Below, piece after piece: positions 52,860 through 60,732 of a stretch of 64,000 bases of DNA (within the stretch, counting starts at the first letter, position 1; the number at the start of each line of letters is the position of its first letter). The position numbers were made by a program, and so were the translations under genes. Below the pieces are notes generated by a model, which saw nothing but the letters and a program-made list of their open reading frames with translations, had not been told where the DNA came from and ran no database searches. This DNA is from Leifsonia shinshuensis. GTDB taxonomy: Bacteria; Actinomycetota; Actinomycetes; Actinomycetales; Microbacteriaceae. The stretch lies in the NCBI RefSeq assembly GCF_014217625.1, contig NZ_CP043641.1, forward strand, positions 248,001 to 312,000, given 5' to 3'.

Positions 52860-54479
52860 TCAGTGGTGGCCGTGGCCCGACTCGAGCTCCGTGCGGGTCG
52901 GCGGGACCAGCCGGTCCTCGAAGAACCAGCGGGAGAGGCTCGCGCGCATGCGCGTGCCGGCCGTGATCTTGCCGCGCTTGTTCGGGCGGATCATCAGCGG
53001 CTCGTAGGCCTCGTAGCTGATCAGGCGCCAGCGCTCGTAGTCGCTCAGCTGCTCGTGCACCTCGATGAACTCGCCACCGGGGAGCTTGACGATGCGGCCG
53101 GTCTCGTAGCCGTGCAGCGCGATCGAGCGGTCCTTCTTCTGCAGCGCGATGCAGATGCGCTTGGTGAGGAAGTACGCCACGACGGGGCCGACGAAGAGCA
53201 GCGCCTGGAGGGTGTGGATGACGCCCTCCATCGTGAGCTTGAAGTGCGTCGCGATGATGTCCGACGAGGCAGCAGCCCAGAACACCGCGTAGAAGGTCAC
53301 GCCCGCGGCGCCGATGGCCGTGCGGGTGGACGCGTTGCGCGGACGGTCGAGGATGTGGTGCTCGCGTTTGTCGCCGGTGACCCACGCCTCGATGAAGGGG
53401 TAGATCATCACGGTCACGATGAAGAGACCGAGGATGGCGACCGGGACGATGATGTTGAACGACCAGGTGCGGTTCAGCCAGACGAACTCCCAGCCCGGCG
53501 GGACGAGACGCAGCGCGCCGTCCGCGAAGCCGATGTACCAGTCCGGCTGGGTGCCGGCGGACACAGGGGAGGGGTCGTACGGGCCGTAGTTCCAGATCGG
53601 GTTGATGGTGAAGAACGACGCCATGAGCGCGATGACACCGAACACGATGAAGAAGAAGCCGCCGGCCTTCGCCGCGTACACCGGGAGGACCGGGTAGCCG
53701 ACCACGTTGCCCTGGGTGCGTCCCGGAGCCGCGTACTGCGTGTGCTTGTGGACGACCACGAACACGAGGTGCAGCGCGATGAACGCGACCACCAGCGCGG
53801 GCAGCAGCAGGATGTGCAGCGTGTAGAGGCGCCCGACGATCGCGGTGCCGGGGAACTCGCCGCCGAAGAGCAGGAACGAGATCCAGGTGCCGACGACGGG
53901 GAGGCCCTTGATCAGGCCGTCGATGATGCGGAGGCCGTTGCCCGAGAGCAGGTCGTCCGGGAGCGAGTAGCCGGTGAAGCCCTCGGCCATGGCCAGGATG
54001 AACAGCGTGAAGCCGATCACCCAGTTGAGCTCGCGCGGCTTGCGGAACGCGCCCGTGAAGAAGATGCGGAGCATGTGCAGGCCGATCGCGGCCACGAACA
54101 GCAGCGCCGCCCAGTGGTGGATCTGGCGCACGAGCAGGCCGCCGCGCACCTCGAACGAGATGTTGAGGGTGGACTCCATCGCCGCGGACATGTGGATGCC
54201 CTTGAGCGGGACGTACGAGCCGTTGTAGACGACCTCTGCCATCGACGCCTGGAAGAAGAACGTCAGGAACGTTCCGGTCAGCAGGATGACGATGAAGCTG
54301 TAGAGGGCGACCTCACCGAGCAGGAAGGACCAGTGGTCCGGGAAGATCTTGCGCCCGAACTCCTTGACCGCGCCCGAGATGCTGGTGCGGTCCTCGATGT
54401 AGTTGGCGGCGGCAGCGGTGAAGCCGCCGCTCTTGGCCGTGGTGGGTGCCGCAGGGGCTGCGGCGGTCGAGGTGCTCAA
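52860..54479 (-). CDS. qcrB: Cytochrome bc1 complex cytochrome b subunit
   Basis: Diheme membrane core of the menaquinol-cytochrome c reductase; 539 residues, the longer actinobacterial form. Heme-ligand histidines lie in RQIHHWAALLFVAAIGLHM and YTLHILLLPALVVAFIALHL, and the quinol-site region (PVSAGTQPDWYIGFADGALRL) is intact. The C-terminal extension (about residue 400 onward) is typical of actinobacteria. The start is TTG 54479, overlapping the qcrA stop as TTGA, with GGGAG upstream. Confidence 0.96.
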   Translation of the reverse strand: MSTSTAAAPAAPTTAKSGGFTAAAANYIEDRTSISGAVKEFGRKIFPDHWSFLLGEVALYSFIVILLTGTFLTFFFQASMAEVVYNGSYVPLKGIHMSAAMESTLNISFEVRGGLLVRQIHHWAALLFVAAIGLHMLRIFFTGAFRKPRELNWVIGFTLFILAMAEGFTGYSLPDDLLSGNGLRIIDGLIKGLPVVGTWISFLLFGGEFPGTAIVGRLYTLHILLLPALVVAFIALHLVFVVVHKHTQYAAPGRTQGNVVGYPVLPVYAAKAGGFFFIVFGVIALMASFFTINPIWNYGPYDPSPVSAGTQPDWYIGFADGALRLVPPGWEFVWLNRTWSFNIIVPVAILGLFIVTVMIYPFIEAWVTGDKREHHILDRPRNASTRTAIGAAGVTFYAVFWAAASSDIIATHFKLTMEGVIHTLQALLFVGPVVAYFLTKRICIALQKKDRSIALHGYETGRIVKLPGGEFIEVHEQLSDYERWRLISYEAYEPLMIRPNKRGKITAGTRMRASLSRWFFEDRLVPPTRTELESGHGHH

Positions 54480-55549
54480 TGACGCTCCCAGAAACTCGGG
54501 CCGACGGGCTCGTGGAAGTCGCTGCGGGCGACCAGGTAACCGTCGGCGTCAACGGTGATCGGCAGCTGCGGCAGTGGCCGCTTCGCCGGTCCGAAGATGA
54601 CCTGCGCCTCGTGCGTGATGTCGAACTGCGACTGGTGGCACGGGCACAGCAGGTGGTGGGTCTGCTGCTCGTAGAGCGCCACGGGGCACCCGACGTGCGT
54701 GCAGATCTTGGAGTAGGCGACGATGCCGTCGTAGTTCCAGTTCTCGCGGCCCTTGGACACGTGCAGGTCCTCGGGCTTGAGGCGCATGAGCAGGACGGCC
54801 GCCTTGGCCTTCTGCTCCAGCATGTCGGGGGCGTCGTTGAGGCCCTCGGGGATGACGTGGAAGGCGCTGCCGAGCGTGACGTCCGACGCCTTGATCGGCG
54901 TGCCGGACGGGTCGCGGGTGAGGCGGATGCCCTTGGCCCACATGGTCTGCGACAGCAGCTCGGCCGGGTCCACGCCCTGCGGCGCGAGACCGCGGAACAG
55001 GATGACGCCGGGGAGCGGGAAGGCGATCAGCGCGCCGATGAGGCTGTTGCGGATCAGGACCCGGCGGTTGAAGCCGGACTCCTCGTCGGCCTGGCGGAAG
55101 ATCTCCGCCGCCCGCTCGGTGGTCTGCTCGGAGCCGCGCACCGGGTGGCGGAGGTCGACGCCCTCCTTCTCGTGCATCAGGGCCTTGCCCCAGTGCACCG
55201 CGCCGATGCCGATCGCGAGCAGCGCCAGCGTGATGCCGATGCCGATGAACAGGTTGTTCAGCCGGACCGAGCCCGGGTCGCTGTCATTGATCGGGAACGC
55301 CATGTAGGCGGCGACCGCCCAGACCGAACCCGCGATCGACAGGTAGAAGAGCGTGTAGACGGTGCGCTCGGCACGCCGCTCCTTGCGGGGGTCGAGGTCC
55401 GTCACCCGGGGCCGGTGCGGCGGGAAGCCGGGGTTCTCCACGGCGTCGCGGATGACCACCGCCGTTCCGGGGTCGCCGGTCCGGTGCACGTCGACGGCCG
55501 ACGAACTGGCTGGCGTCAGCTCGTGACCGCCGTTCTCGTCCTGTGCCAT
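54476..55549 (-). CDS. qcrA: Cytochrome bc1 complex Rieske iron-sulfur subunit
   Basis: Transfers electrons from menaquinol to QcrC; 357 residues. Three transmembrane helices in the first half (VYTLFYLSIAGSVWAVAAYM, NLFIGIGITLALLAIGIGAV and one near NSLIGALIAFPLP), the actinobacterial arrangement. The Rieske cluster motifs are CTHVGC and CPCHQSQFD. GGAG precedes ATG 55549. Confidence 0.96.
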   Translation of the reverse strand: MAQDENGGHELTPASSSAVDVHRTGDPGTAVVIRDAVENPGFPPHRPRVTDLDPRKERRAERTVYTLFYLSIAGSVWAVAAYMAFPINDSDPGSVRLNNLFIGIGITLALLAIGIGAVHWGKALMHEKEGVDLRHPVRGSEQTTERAAEIFRQADEESGFNRRVLIRNSLIGALIAFPLPGVILFRGLAPQGVDPAELLSQTMWAKGIRLTRDPSGTPIKASDVTLGSAFHVIPEGLNDAPDMLEQKAKAAVLLMRLKPEDLHVSKGRENWNYDGIVAYSKICTHVGCPVALYEQQTHHLLCPCHQSQFDITHEAQVIFGPAKRPLPQLPITVDADGYLVARSDFHEPVGPSFWERH

Positions 55550-55593
55550 TGTTCTCCTTCTTACGCTGTGCTTCTACAAGTACGACAGAACGG

Positions 55594-56448
55594 TCAGTTG
55601 GACTTCGCCGTGATCCACACGGTCAGCGCGACGATGGCGCCCAGACCGAAGATCCAGAGGAAGAGTCCCTCGGCCACCGGGCCGAGCGAGCCGAGCTCGA
55701 TGCCGCCCGGGGACGGGTTGTTCTGGATGTACTTGAGGTACGTGATGATGTCGGCCTTGCCCTGAGGCGTGATGTTCAGGTCGTTGAAGACCGGCATGTT
55801 CTGCGGGCCCGTGATCATGGCCTCGTAGATGTGCTTGGCGCTCACGCCGGTGAGCGGCGGGGCGTACTTGCCCTCGGTGAGGGCTCCACCGGCGCCGGCG
55901 ACGTTGTGGCACATCGCGCAGTTGATCCGGAAGAGCTGGGCGCCGTTGGCGGCGTCGCCCTTGCCATCGAGGTACTTCTGCTCGGGGATGGACGGCCCGG
56001 GAGCGAGGGAGGCGACGTAGTCGGCCAGGGCCGCGACCTCCTCGTCCGAGAACTGGACCGGCTTCTCCTGGGCCTGCGGGCCCTGCATCTGCATGGGCAT
56101 GCGGCCGGTGCCGACCTGGAAGTCGACGGCGGCGGCGCCGACGCCGATCAGGGACGGCGCGTTGACCGTGCCCTGGGCGTCCATGCCGTGGCAGGTGGCG
56201 CAGTTGGCCTGGAAGAGCTTCTCGCCCTGCGAGACCGACGACTTCGAGGCCGTCTGGACCTGCGGGGTGTCGGCGGAGGCCGTGGTGGTGGTGAACGCGG
56301 CGTAGGCTCCGCCGGTCAGGCCGAGGCCGATGGCGAGCAGGGCGACGGTGGCGAGCGGGTGGCGGCGACCGGTCTTGCGCGCGGCCTTCGCGTTACGCGA
56401 GGGCGCTGCTGCGCGGGACTTCTGGGTGCCGGGGACGCGGGGACGCAT
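55594..56448 (-). CDS. qcrC: Cytochrome bc1 complex diheme cytochrome c subunit
   Basis: Membrane-anchored cytochrome cc that replaces soluble cytochrome c in the bc1-aa3 supercomplex; 284 residues. Two heme-binding sites are present: CATCH (NCATCHGMDAQG) and CAMCH (NCAMCHNVAGAG). A basic N-terminus with one transmembrane helix and a C-terminal helix (LFLWIFGLGAIVALTVWI) anchor it. ATG 56448 follows ctaE by 24 nt. Confidence 0.96.
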   Translation of the reverse strand: MRPRVPGTQKSRAAAPSRNAKAARKTGRRHPLATVALLAIGLGLTGGAYAAFTTTTASADTPQVQTASKSSVSQGEKLFQANCATCHGMDAQGTVNAPSLIGVGAAAVDFQVGTGRMPMQMQGPQAQEKPVQFSDEEVAALADYVASLAPGPSIPEQKYLDGKGDAANGAQLFRINCAMCHNVAGAGGALTEGKYAPPLTGVSAKHIYEAMITGPQNMPVFNDLNITPQGKADIITYLKYIQNNPSPGGIELGSLGPVAEGLFLWIFGLGAIVALTVWITAKSN

Positions 56449-56472
56449 GAGGTGGGGTCAGCTCCTGTTGAT

Positions 56473-57117
56473 CTATCGGATGATGTAGATGACCGCGAAC
56501 AGTCCGATCCACACGACGTCGACGAAGTGCCAGTAGTACGACACGACGATGGCGCTCGTGGCCTCTTTGTGGCCGAAGGTCTTGACCGCGAAGGCGCGGC
56601 CGATGACGAGCAGGAAGGCGATGAGGCCGCCGGTGACATGGAGGGCGTGGAAGCCGGTCGTCAGATAGAAGGCGGAGCCGTAGGCGTTGGCGTGCAGCGA
56701 GATCCCCTCGGAGACGAGCGTCGCGTACTCGAGCACCTGGCCGGACACGAAGACCGCGCCCATGAGGTAGGAGAGGGCGAACCACTCGACCATGCCCCAC
56801 TTCCAGAACTTCAGCACGCCGGCCGAGTGGCGCGGCTGCAGCCGCTCCGCGGCGAACACGCCCATCTGGCAGGTGACCGAGCTCAGCACGAGGATGATCG
56901 TGTTCGTGAGCGCGTACGGGACGTTGAGGTGCGCCGTCTCGGCGGCCCACAGACCGGGCGACGTCGACTTGAGCGTGAAGTAGATCGCGAACAGACCCGC
57001 GAAGAACATCACCTCGGAGCCGAGCCAGACGATCGTGCCGACGGCCACGACATTGGGCCGGTTGATCGCCGGCGCACTCGTTGCAGGGGAAATGGAGGTG
57101 CTCGTCACAATTCCCAT
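56473..57117 (-). CDS. ctaE: Cytochrome c oxidase subunit III
   Basis: Membrane subunit of the aa3 oxidase; 214 residues with about five hydrophobic helices, [21 protein letters not shown] near the start and [17 protein letters not shown] and [19 protein letters not shown] at the end, all family-typical. Neither ATG 57117 nor the in-frame GTG at 57108 has a Shine-Dalgarno sequence. CATAAT overlaps the ATG and stands 7 nt before the GTG, so the GTG may be the true, leaderless start. It is the first gene of ctaE-qcrC-qcrA-qcrB and divergent from trpD across 132 nt. Confidence 0.94.
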   Translation of the reverse strand: MGIVTSTSISPATSAPAINRPNVVAVGTIVWLGSEVMFFAGLFAIYFTLKSTSPGLWAAETAHLNVPYALTNTIILVLSSVTCQMGVFAAERLQPRHSAGVLKFWKWGMVEWFALSYLMGAVFVSGQVLEYATLVSEGISLHANAYGSAFYLTTGFHALHVTGGLIAFLLVIGRAFAVKTFGHKEATSAIVVSYYWHFVDVVWIGLFAVIYIIR

Positions 57118-57237
57118 TATGGCTGAAAAGAAGCCGTGGTTTTCTCACCTGAATGGCACGAATCCGCCTCGATTCGGATAAGCACCAGCTAACACCTGGT
57201 ACAAACGGGCGGCTCCCCGTGGCGTGTCGCCTCCCCA

Positions 57238-57243
57238 TAGGAT
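57238..57243 (+). promoter_or_regulatory. Leaderless-type -10 element of trpD
   Basis: TAGGAT, then 6 nt, then ATG 57250; no Shine-Dalgarno sequence and no leader peptide or attenuator. Confidence 0.5.
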
Positions 57244-57249
57244 CGCAGT

Positions 57250-58299
57250 ATGACGGAAATGCAGTCCTGGTCGTCCGTGCTCACCTCCCTCCTCGCCCGC
57301 GAGGACCTGAGTGTGGCGGACGCGGCGTGGGCCATGGACCAGGTCATGTCGGGCGAGGCCACGGAGGCCCAGCTCGCGGCATTCCTCATCGCACTTCGCG
57401 CCAAAGGCGAGACCGTGGACGAGATCGTCGGCTTCCGCGACGCCATCCTCGACCACGCCGTCCCGCTGCCGGTGGACCCGATGGCGCTGGACATCGTCGG
57501 CACCGGCGGCGACCGGTTCGGCACCGTGAATGTCTCGACCACGGCCTCCATCGTCGCCGCGGCCGCCGGCGTGCCCGTCATCAAGCACGGCAACCGGGCG
57601 GCCAGTTCGTCGTCCGGATCCTCCGACGTGCTCGCCGCGCTCGGCATCGACCTGACCCTGCCGCCGGAGCGCGTCGCCGAGGTGCTGCGCAGCACCGGGA
57701 TCACCTTCGCGTTCGCCAGCGCGTTCCACCCGGGCTTCGCCAACGCCGGTCCCGTCCGGTCGCAGCTCGGCGTGCCGACCGTCTTCAACTTCCTCGGGCC
57801 GCTGTGCAACCCGGCGCGCCCGGAGGCGTCGGCGGTGGGCGTCGCGACGCTCGACCGCATCCCGCTGATCGTCGGCGTGTTCCAGACCCGCGGCGCCACC
57901 GCGCTGGTCTTCCGCGGCGACGACGGCCTGGACGAGCTGTCGACCACCGGTCACAGCCACGTCTGGGAGGTCTCCAGGGGCCTCGTCACCGAGCACGACA
58001 TCGACCCGCGCGATCTGGGCATCCCGCGGGCGAGGATCGATGACCTGCTCGGGAAGGACGCCGCGTACAACGCGGCTGTCGTGCGTGCCGTGCTCGCGGG
58101 CCAGGAGGGCCCCGTGCGCGACATCGTGTTGCTCAACGCGGCGGCCGGGCTCGTGTCCTACGAGCTCGCGTCCGACCCGTCGAGGGTCCAGGTGTCCATC
58201 CTGGATCGGTTCCGTTCGCACATGGCGGTCGCCGCCCAGGCGATCGACTCCGGGGCCGCGGCCGCGAAGCTCGAGGAATGGGTCGAAGCGACGCACTGA
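57250..58299 (+). CDS. trpD: Anthranilate phosphoribosyltransferase
   Basis: Second step of tryptophan synthesis: joins anthranilate and PRPP; 349 residues. Motifs: DIVGTGGDRFGTVNVSTTASIV (PRPP-binding), KHGNRAASSSSGSSDVLAALG, and FAFASAFHPGFANAGPVRSQLGVPTVFNFLGPLCNP for anthranilate and metal. No other trp gene is nearby, so it is a lone trpD. It is followed after 25 nt by the dihydroxyacetone kinase genes and may be co-transcribed with them. Confidence 0.96.
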   Translation: MTEMQSWSSVLTSLLAREDLSVADAAWAMDQVMSGEATEAQLAAFLIALRAKGETVDEIVGFRDAILDHAVPLPVDPMALDIVGTGGDRFGTVNVSTTASIVAAAAGVPVIKHGNRAASSSSGSSDVLAALGIDLTLPPERVAEVLRSTGITFAFASAFHPGFANAGPVRSQLGVPTVFNFLGPLCNPARPEASAVGVATLDRIPLIVGVFQTRGATALVFRGDDGLDELSTTGHSHVWEVSRGLVTEHDIDPRDLGIPRARIDDLLGKDAAYNAAVVRAVLAGQEGPVRDIVLLNAAAGLVSYELASDPSRVQVSILDRFRSHMAVAAQAIDSGAAAAKLEEWVEATH

Positions 58300-58324
58300 C
58301 AGCAAGTGGAAGGAAGGGTTTTCG

Positions 58325-59326
58325 ATGAAGAAGCTCATCAACGACGTACCCGACGTCGTGACCGAGTCCCTCGCGGGGTTCGGACGGGCTCACGCGGACA
58401 TCGTGACGGTGTCGCAGGACCCCCGCTTCGTCTCCCGGGCCGACGGCCCGGTGCGCGGCAAAGTCGGCCTGGTCAGCGGAGGAGGCAGCGGCCATGAGCC
58501 GCTGCACGCCGGTTTCGTGGGGAAGGGCATGCTCGACGCCGCGGTCCCCGGTGAGGTCTTCACCTCGCCGACGCCGATGCCGATCGTGGAGGCCACCAAA
58601 GCCGCCGACGGCGGGGCGGGCGTGCTCCACATCGTCAAGAACTACACGGGGGACGTGCTGAACTTCGAGACGGCCGCCGACCTGGTGGGCGCCGAGGGCA
58701 TCACGGTGCGCGCCGTCGTCACCAACGACGACGTCGCCGTCCAGGACTCCCTCTACACCGCGGGCCGCCGCGGCGTCGCCGGCACCGTGCTGGTGGAGAA
58801 GATCGCCGGAGCCGCGGCCGACCGCGGCGACGACCTCGACGCCGTCACCGCGGTGGCCGAGAAGGTCAACGCCAACGTGCGTTCGATCGGCCTCGCCCTC
58901 ACCGACGGCACCGTCCCGCACGCGGGCGAGCCCGGCTTCGTCCTCCCGGAGGACGAGATCGAGTTCGGCGTCGGCATCCACGGCGAGCCGGGCCGCGAGC
59001 GGATCAAGCTCGAGCCCGCCGACCGCCTTGTCGACCGGATGATGGACGCGATCCTCACGGATCTGCCGTTCTCCTCGGGCGACACCGTGCTGCTGTTCGT
59101 CAACGGGATGGGCGGAACGCCGCTCTCCGAGCTCTACATCCTGTTCCGGCGCGCGGCGGAGATCCTGGACGAGAAGGGGATCGTCCTCGGCCGGTCGCTG
59201 GTCGGGAACTACGTCACGTCGCTGGAGATGCAGGGCGCCTCCATCTCCGTGCTGAAGCTGGACGACGAGCTCACCGCCCTCTGGGACGCGCCGGTGCACA
59301 CGGCCGCGCTCCGCTGGGGCGTCTGA
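58325..59326 (+). CDS. dhaK: Dihydroxyacetone kinase subunit DhaK
   Basis: Substrate-binding subunit of the PTS-dependent dihydroxyacetone kinase; 333 residues. The substrate is held covalently by His219 in GVGIHGEPG. LVSGGGSGHEPLHAGFVGKGM is the N-terminal signature, NYTGDVLNF and VVTNDDVAV the middle ones. GGAAGG lies about 9 nt before ATG 58325. With dhaL and dhaM downstream the system is complete apart from enzyme I. Confidence 0.96.
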   Translation: MKKLINDVPDVVTESLAGFGRAHADIVTVSQDPRFVSRADGPVRGKVGLVSGGGSGHEPLHAGFVGKGMLDAAVPGEVFTSPTPMPIVEATKAADGGAGVLHIVKNYTGDVLNFETAADLVGAEGITVRAVVTNDDVAVQDSLYTAGRRGVAGTVLVEKIAGAAADRGDDLDAVTAVAEKVNANVRSIGLALTDGTVPHAGEPGFVLPEDEIEFGVGIHGEPGRERIKLEPADRLVDRMMDAILTDLPFSSGDTVLLFVNGMGGTPLSELYILFRRAAEILDEKGIVLGRSLVGNYVTSLEMQGASISVLKLDDELTALWDAPVHTAALRWGV

Positions 59327-59385
59327 GGCGTTCTCGGGCGTACGCTCCACAGACCGGATGACACGACACGAGGAAGGATGCGCTG

Positions 59386-60018
59386 ATGGCGCTGGACACG
59401 AACTGGGTCACCTCCTGGATCTCGGCCGCGGCGACCGCCGTGGGCGAGCACAAGGGTGAGCTGAACACGCTCGACCGGGAGATCGGCGACGGCGATCACG
59501 GCGAGAACATGGATCGCGGCCTCCGCGCGTCCGTGGACGCGCTCGGGAAGCTGCCCGCCGACGCGACGCCGTCCGCGGCGCTGCGCTCCGTCGCGATGAC
59601 CCTGATCTCCACGGTCGGCGGCGCGTCCGGCCCGCTGTACGGCACGGCCTTCCTCAAGGCGGCCGAGCCGGTCGGCGACACGGACCCGATCGACGGGGAG
59701 ACCCTGGTCGCGCTGCTCACGGCGGCGCGCGACGGGATCGTGTCCCGCGGCAAGGCGGAGTCCGGCGACAAGACGATGATCGACGCCTGGACCCCCGCGG
59801 TGGAGGCGGCCTCGGCCGCGCTCGCCGCGGGGGACGCCCCGGAGGCGATCCTCGCCGCCGCGGCCGACGCCGCCGAGCAGGGCTCCGACGCGACCATCCC
59901 TCTCGTCGCACGCAAGGGGCGCGCGAGCTACCTGGGCGAGCGGTCCGCCGGTCACCGCGACCCGGGCGCGCAGTCGACCGCGCTGATCCTGCGAGCCGCA
60001 GCAGAGGCGGCCGGATGA
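59386..60018 (+). CDS. dhaL: Dihydroxyacetone kinase subunit DhaL
   Basis: ADP-binding subunit that passes phosphate from DhaM to dihydroxyacetone on DhaK; 210 residues. The magnesium aspartates fall at D30, D35 and D37 (LDREIGDGDHGENM), the same numbers as in E. coli DhaL. GASGPLYGT and SGDKTMIDAWTPA follow. AGGAAGG precedes ATG 59386. The stop overlaps dhaM (ATGA). Confidence 0.96.
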   Translation: MALDTNWVTSWISAAATAVGEHKGELNTLDREIGDGDHGENMDRGLRASVDALGKLPADATPSAALRSVAMTLISTVGGASGPLYGTAFLKAAEPVGDTDPIDGETLVALLTAARDGIVSRGKAESGDKTMIDAWTPAVEAASAALAAGDAPEAILAAAADAAEQGSDATIPLVARKGRASYLGERSAGHRDPGAQSTALILRAAAEAAG

Positions 60019-60731
60019 GCGGGCGCGTCGGGCTCGTCTTCGTCTCGCACAGCTCGCAGCTCGCCGCCGGCGCCGTCGCCCTCGCCGGGCAGATGGCGCC
60101 GTCGGTGACGCTGCTGGCCGCGGGCGGCACGGACGACGACGGGATCGGCACCAGCTTCGGCAAGGTGATGACCGCGGTGGGGGAGGCCGACCAGGGCTCC
60201 GGCGTGGTGGTCGTCAGCGACCTGGGGTCTGCGCTGATGACCGCGGAGACCGTGCTCGACATGCTCCCGGAGGACGAGCGCGCCCGCGTGCGCGTCGTCG
60301 ACGGGCCCTTCGTGGAAGGCGGCGTCGCCGCGGCCGTGGCCGCGGAGACCGGCGCCGACCTCGCGGGTGTCGCGGCCGCGGTGGAGGGCGCGCGCTCGGC
60401 GTGGGGGGACGCGGAGGCTTCCGCGCCCGCGCCCGCCGCCGTCCCATCCGGGTCGGAAGGCGCCCGCAGCGCCGACGGCTACACGCGCGAGGTGCTCGTG
60501 CGCAACCCGCAGGGCCTGCACGCCCGTCCCGCAGCCGAGTTCGTCAAGCTCGCCAACACCTTCCCGGCGAAGGTGACCGTGAACGGCAAGGACGCCAAGA
60601 GCCTCCTCGGCGTGATGTCGCTCGGCCTCACCGCGGGCGCGACGGCCTCGATCGCGTCGCCGGACAGCGAGGGGGAGGCCGCCGTGGACGCCCTGGTCGA
60701 GCTGGTCGAGAGCGGCTTCGGGGAGGTCTGA
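60015..60731 (+). CDS. dhaM: DhaM phosphotransferase: EIIA-like domain fused to HPr
   Basis: Phosphorylates DhaL-bound nucleotide; 238 residues. Residues 1-130 form the mannose-EIIA-like domain with phospho-acceptor His12 (VSHSSQLA). A Pro/Ala linker leads to an HPr domain (residues about 155-238) with His169 in NPQGLHARPAAEF and the conserved SLLGVMSLGL. Unlike E. coli DhaM there is no enzyme I-like domain; the general PTS enzyme I must act on it. The HPr seryl site resembles regulated HPr, which is inference. Confidence 0.93.
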   Translation: MSGRVGLVFVSHSSQLAAGAVALAGQMAPSVTLLAAGGTDDDGIGTSFGKVMTAVGEADQGSGVVVVSDLGSALMTAETVLDMLPEDERARVRVVDGPFVEGGVAAAVAAETGADLAGVAAAVEGARSAWGDAEASAPAPAAVPSGSEGARSADGYTREVLVRNPQGLHARPAAEFVKLANTFPAKVTVNGKDAKSLLGVMSLGLTAGATASIASPDSEGEAAVDALVELVESGFGEV

Positions 60732-60732
60732 G

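Noticed and set aside
57159..57176. Palindrome CGAATC/GATTCG between ctaE and trpD as a member of the 52-bp family
   Set aside because: Only a 6-bp stem and partial similarity to one arm; too weak to assign.
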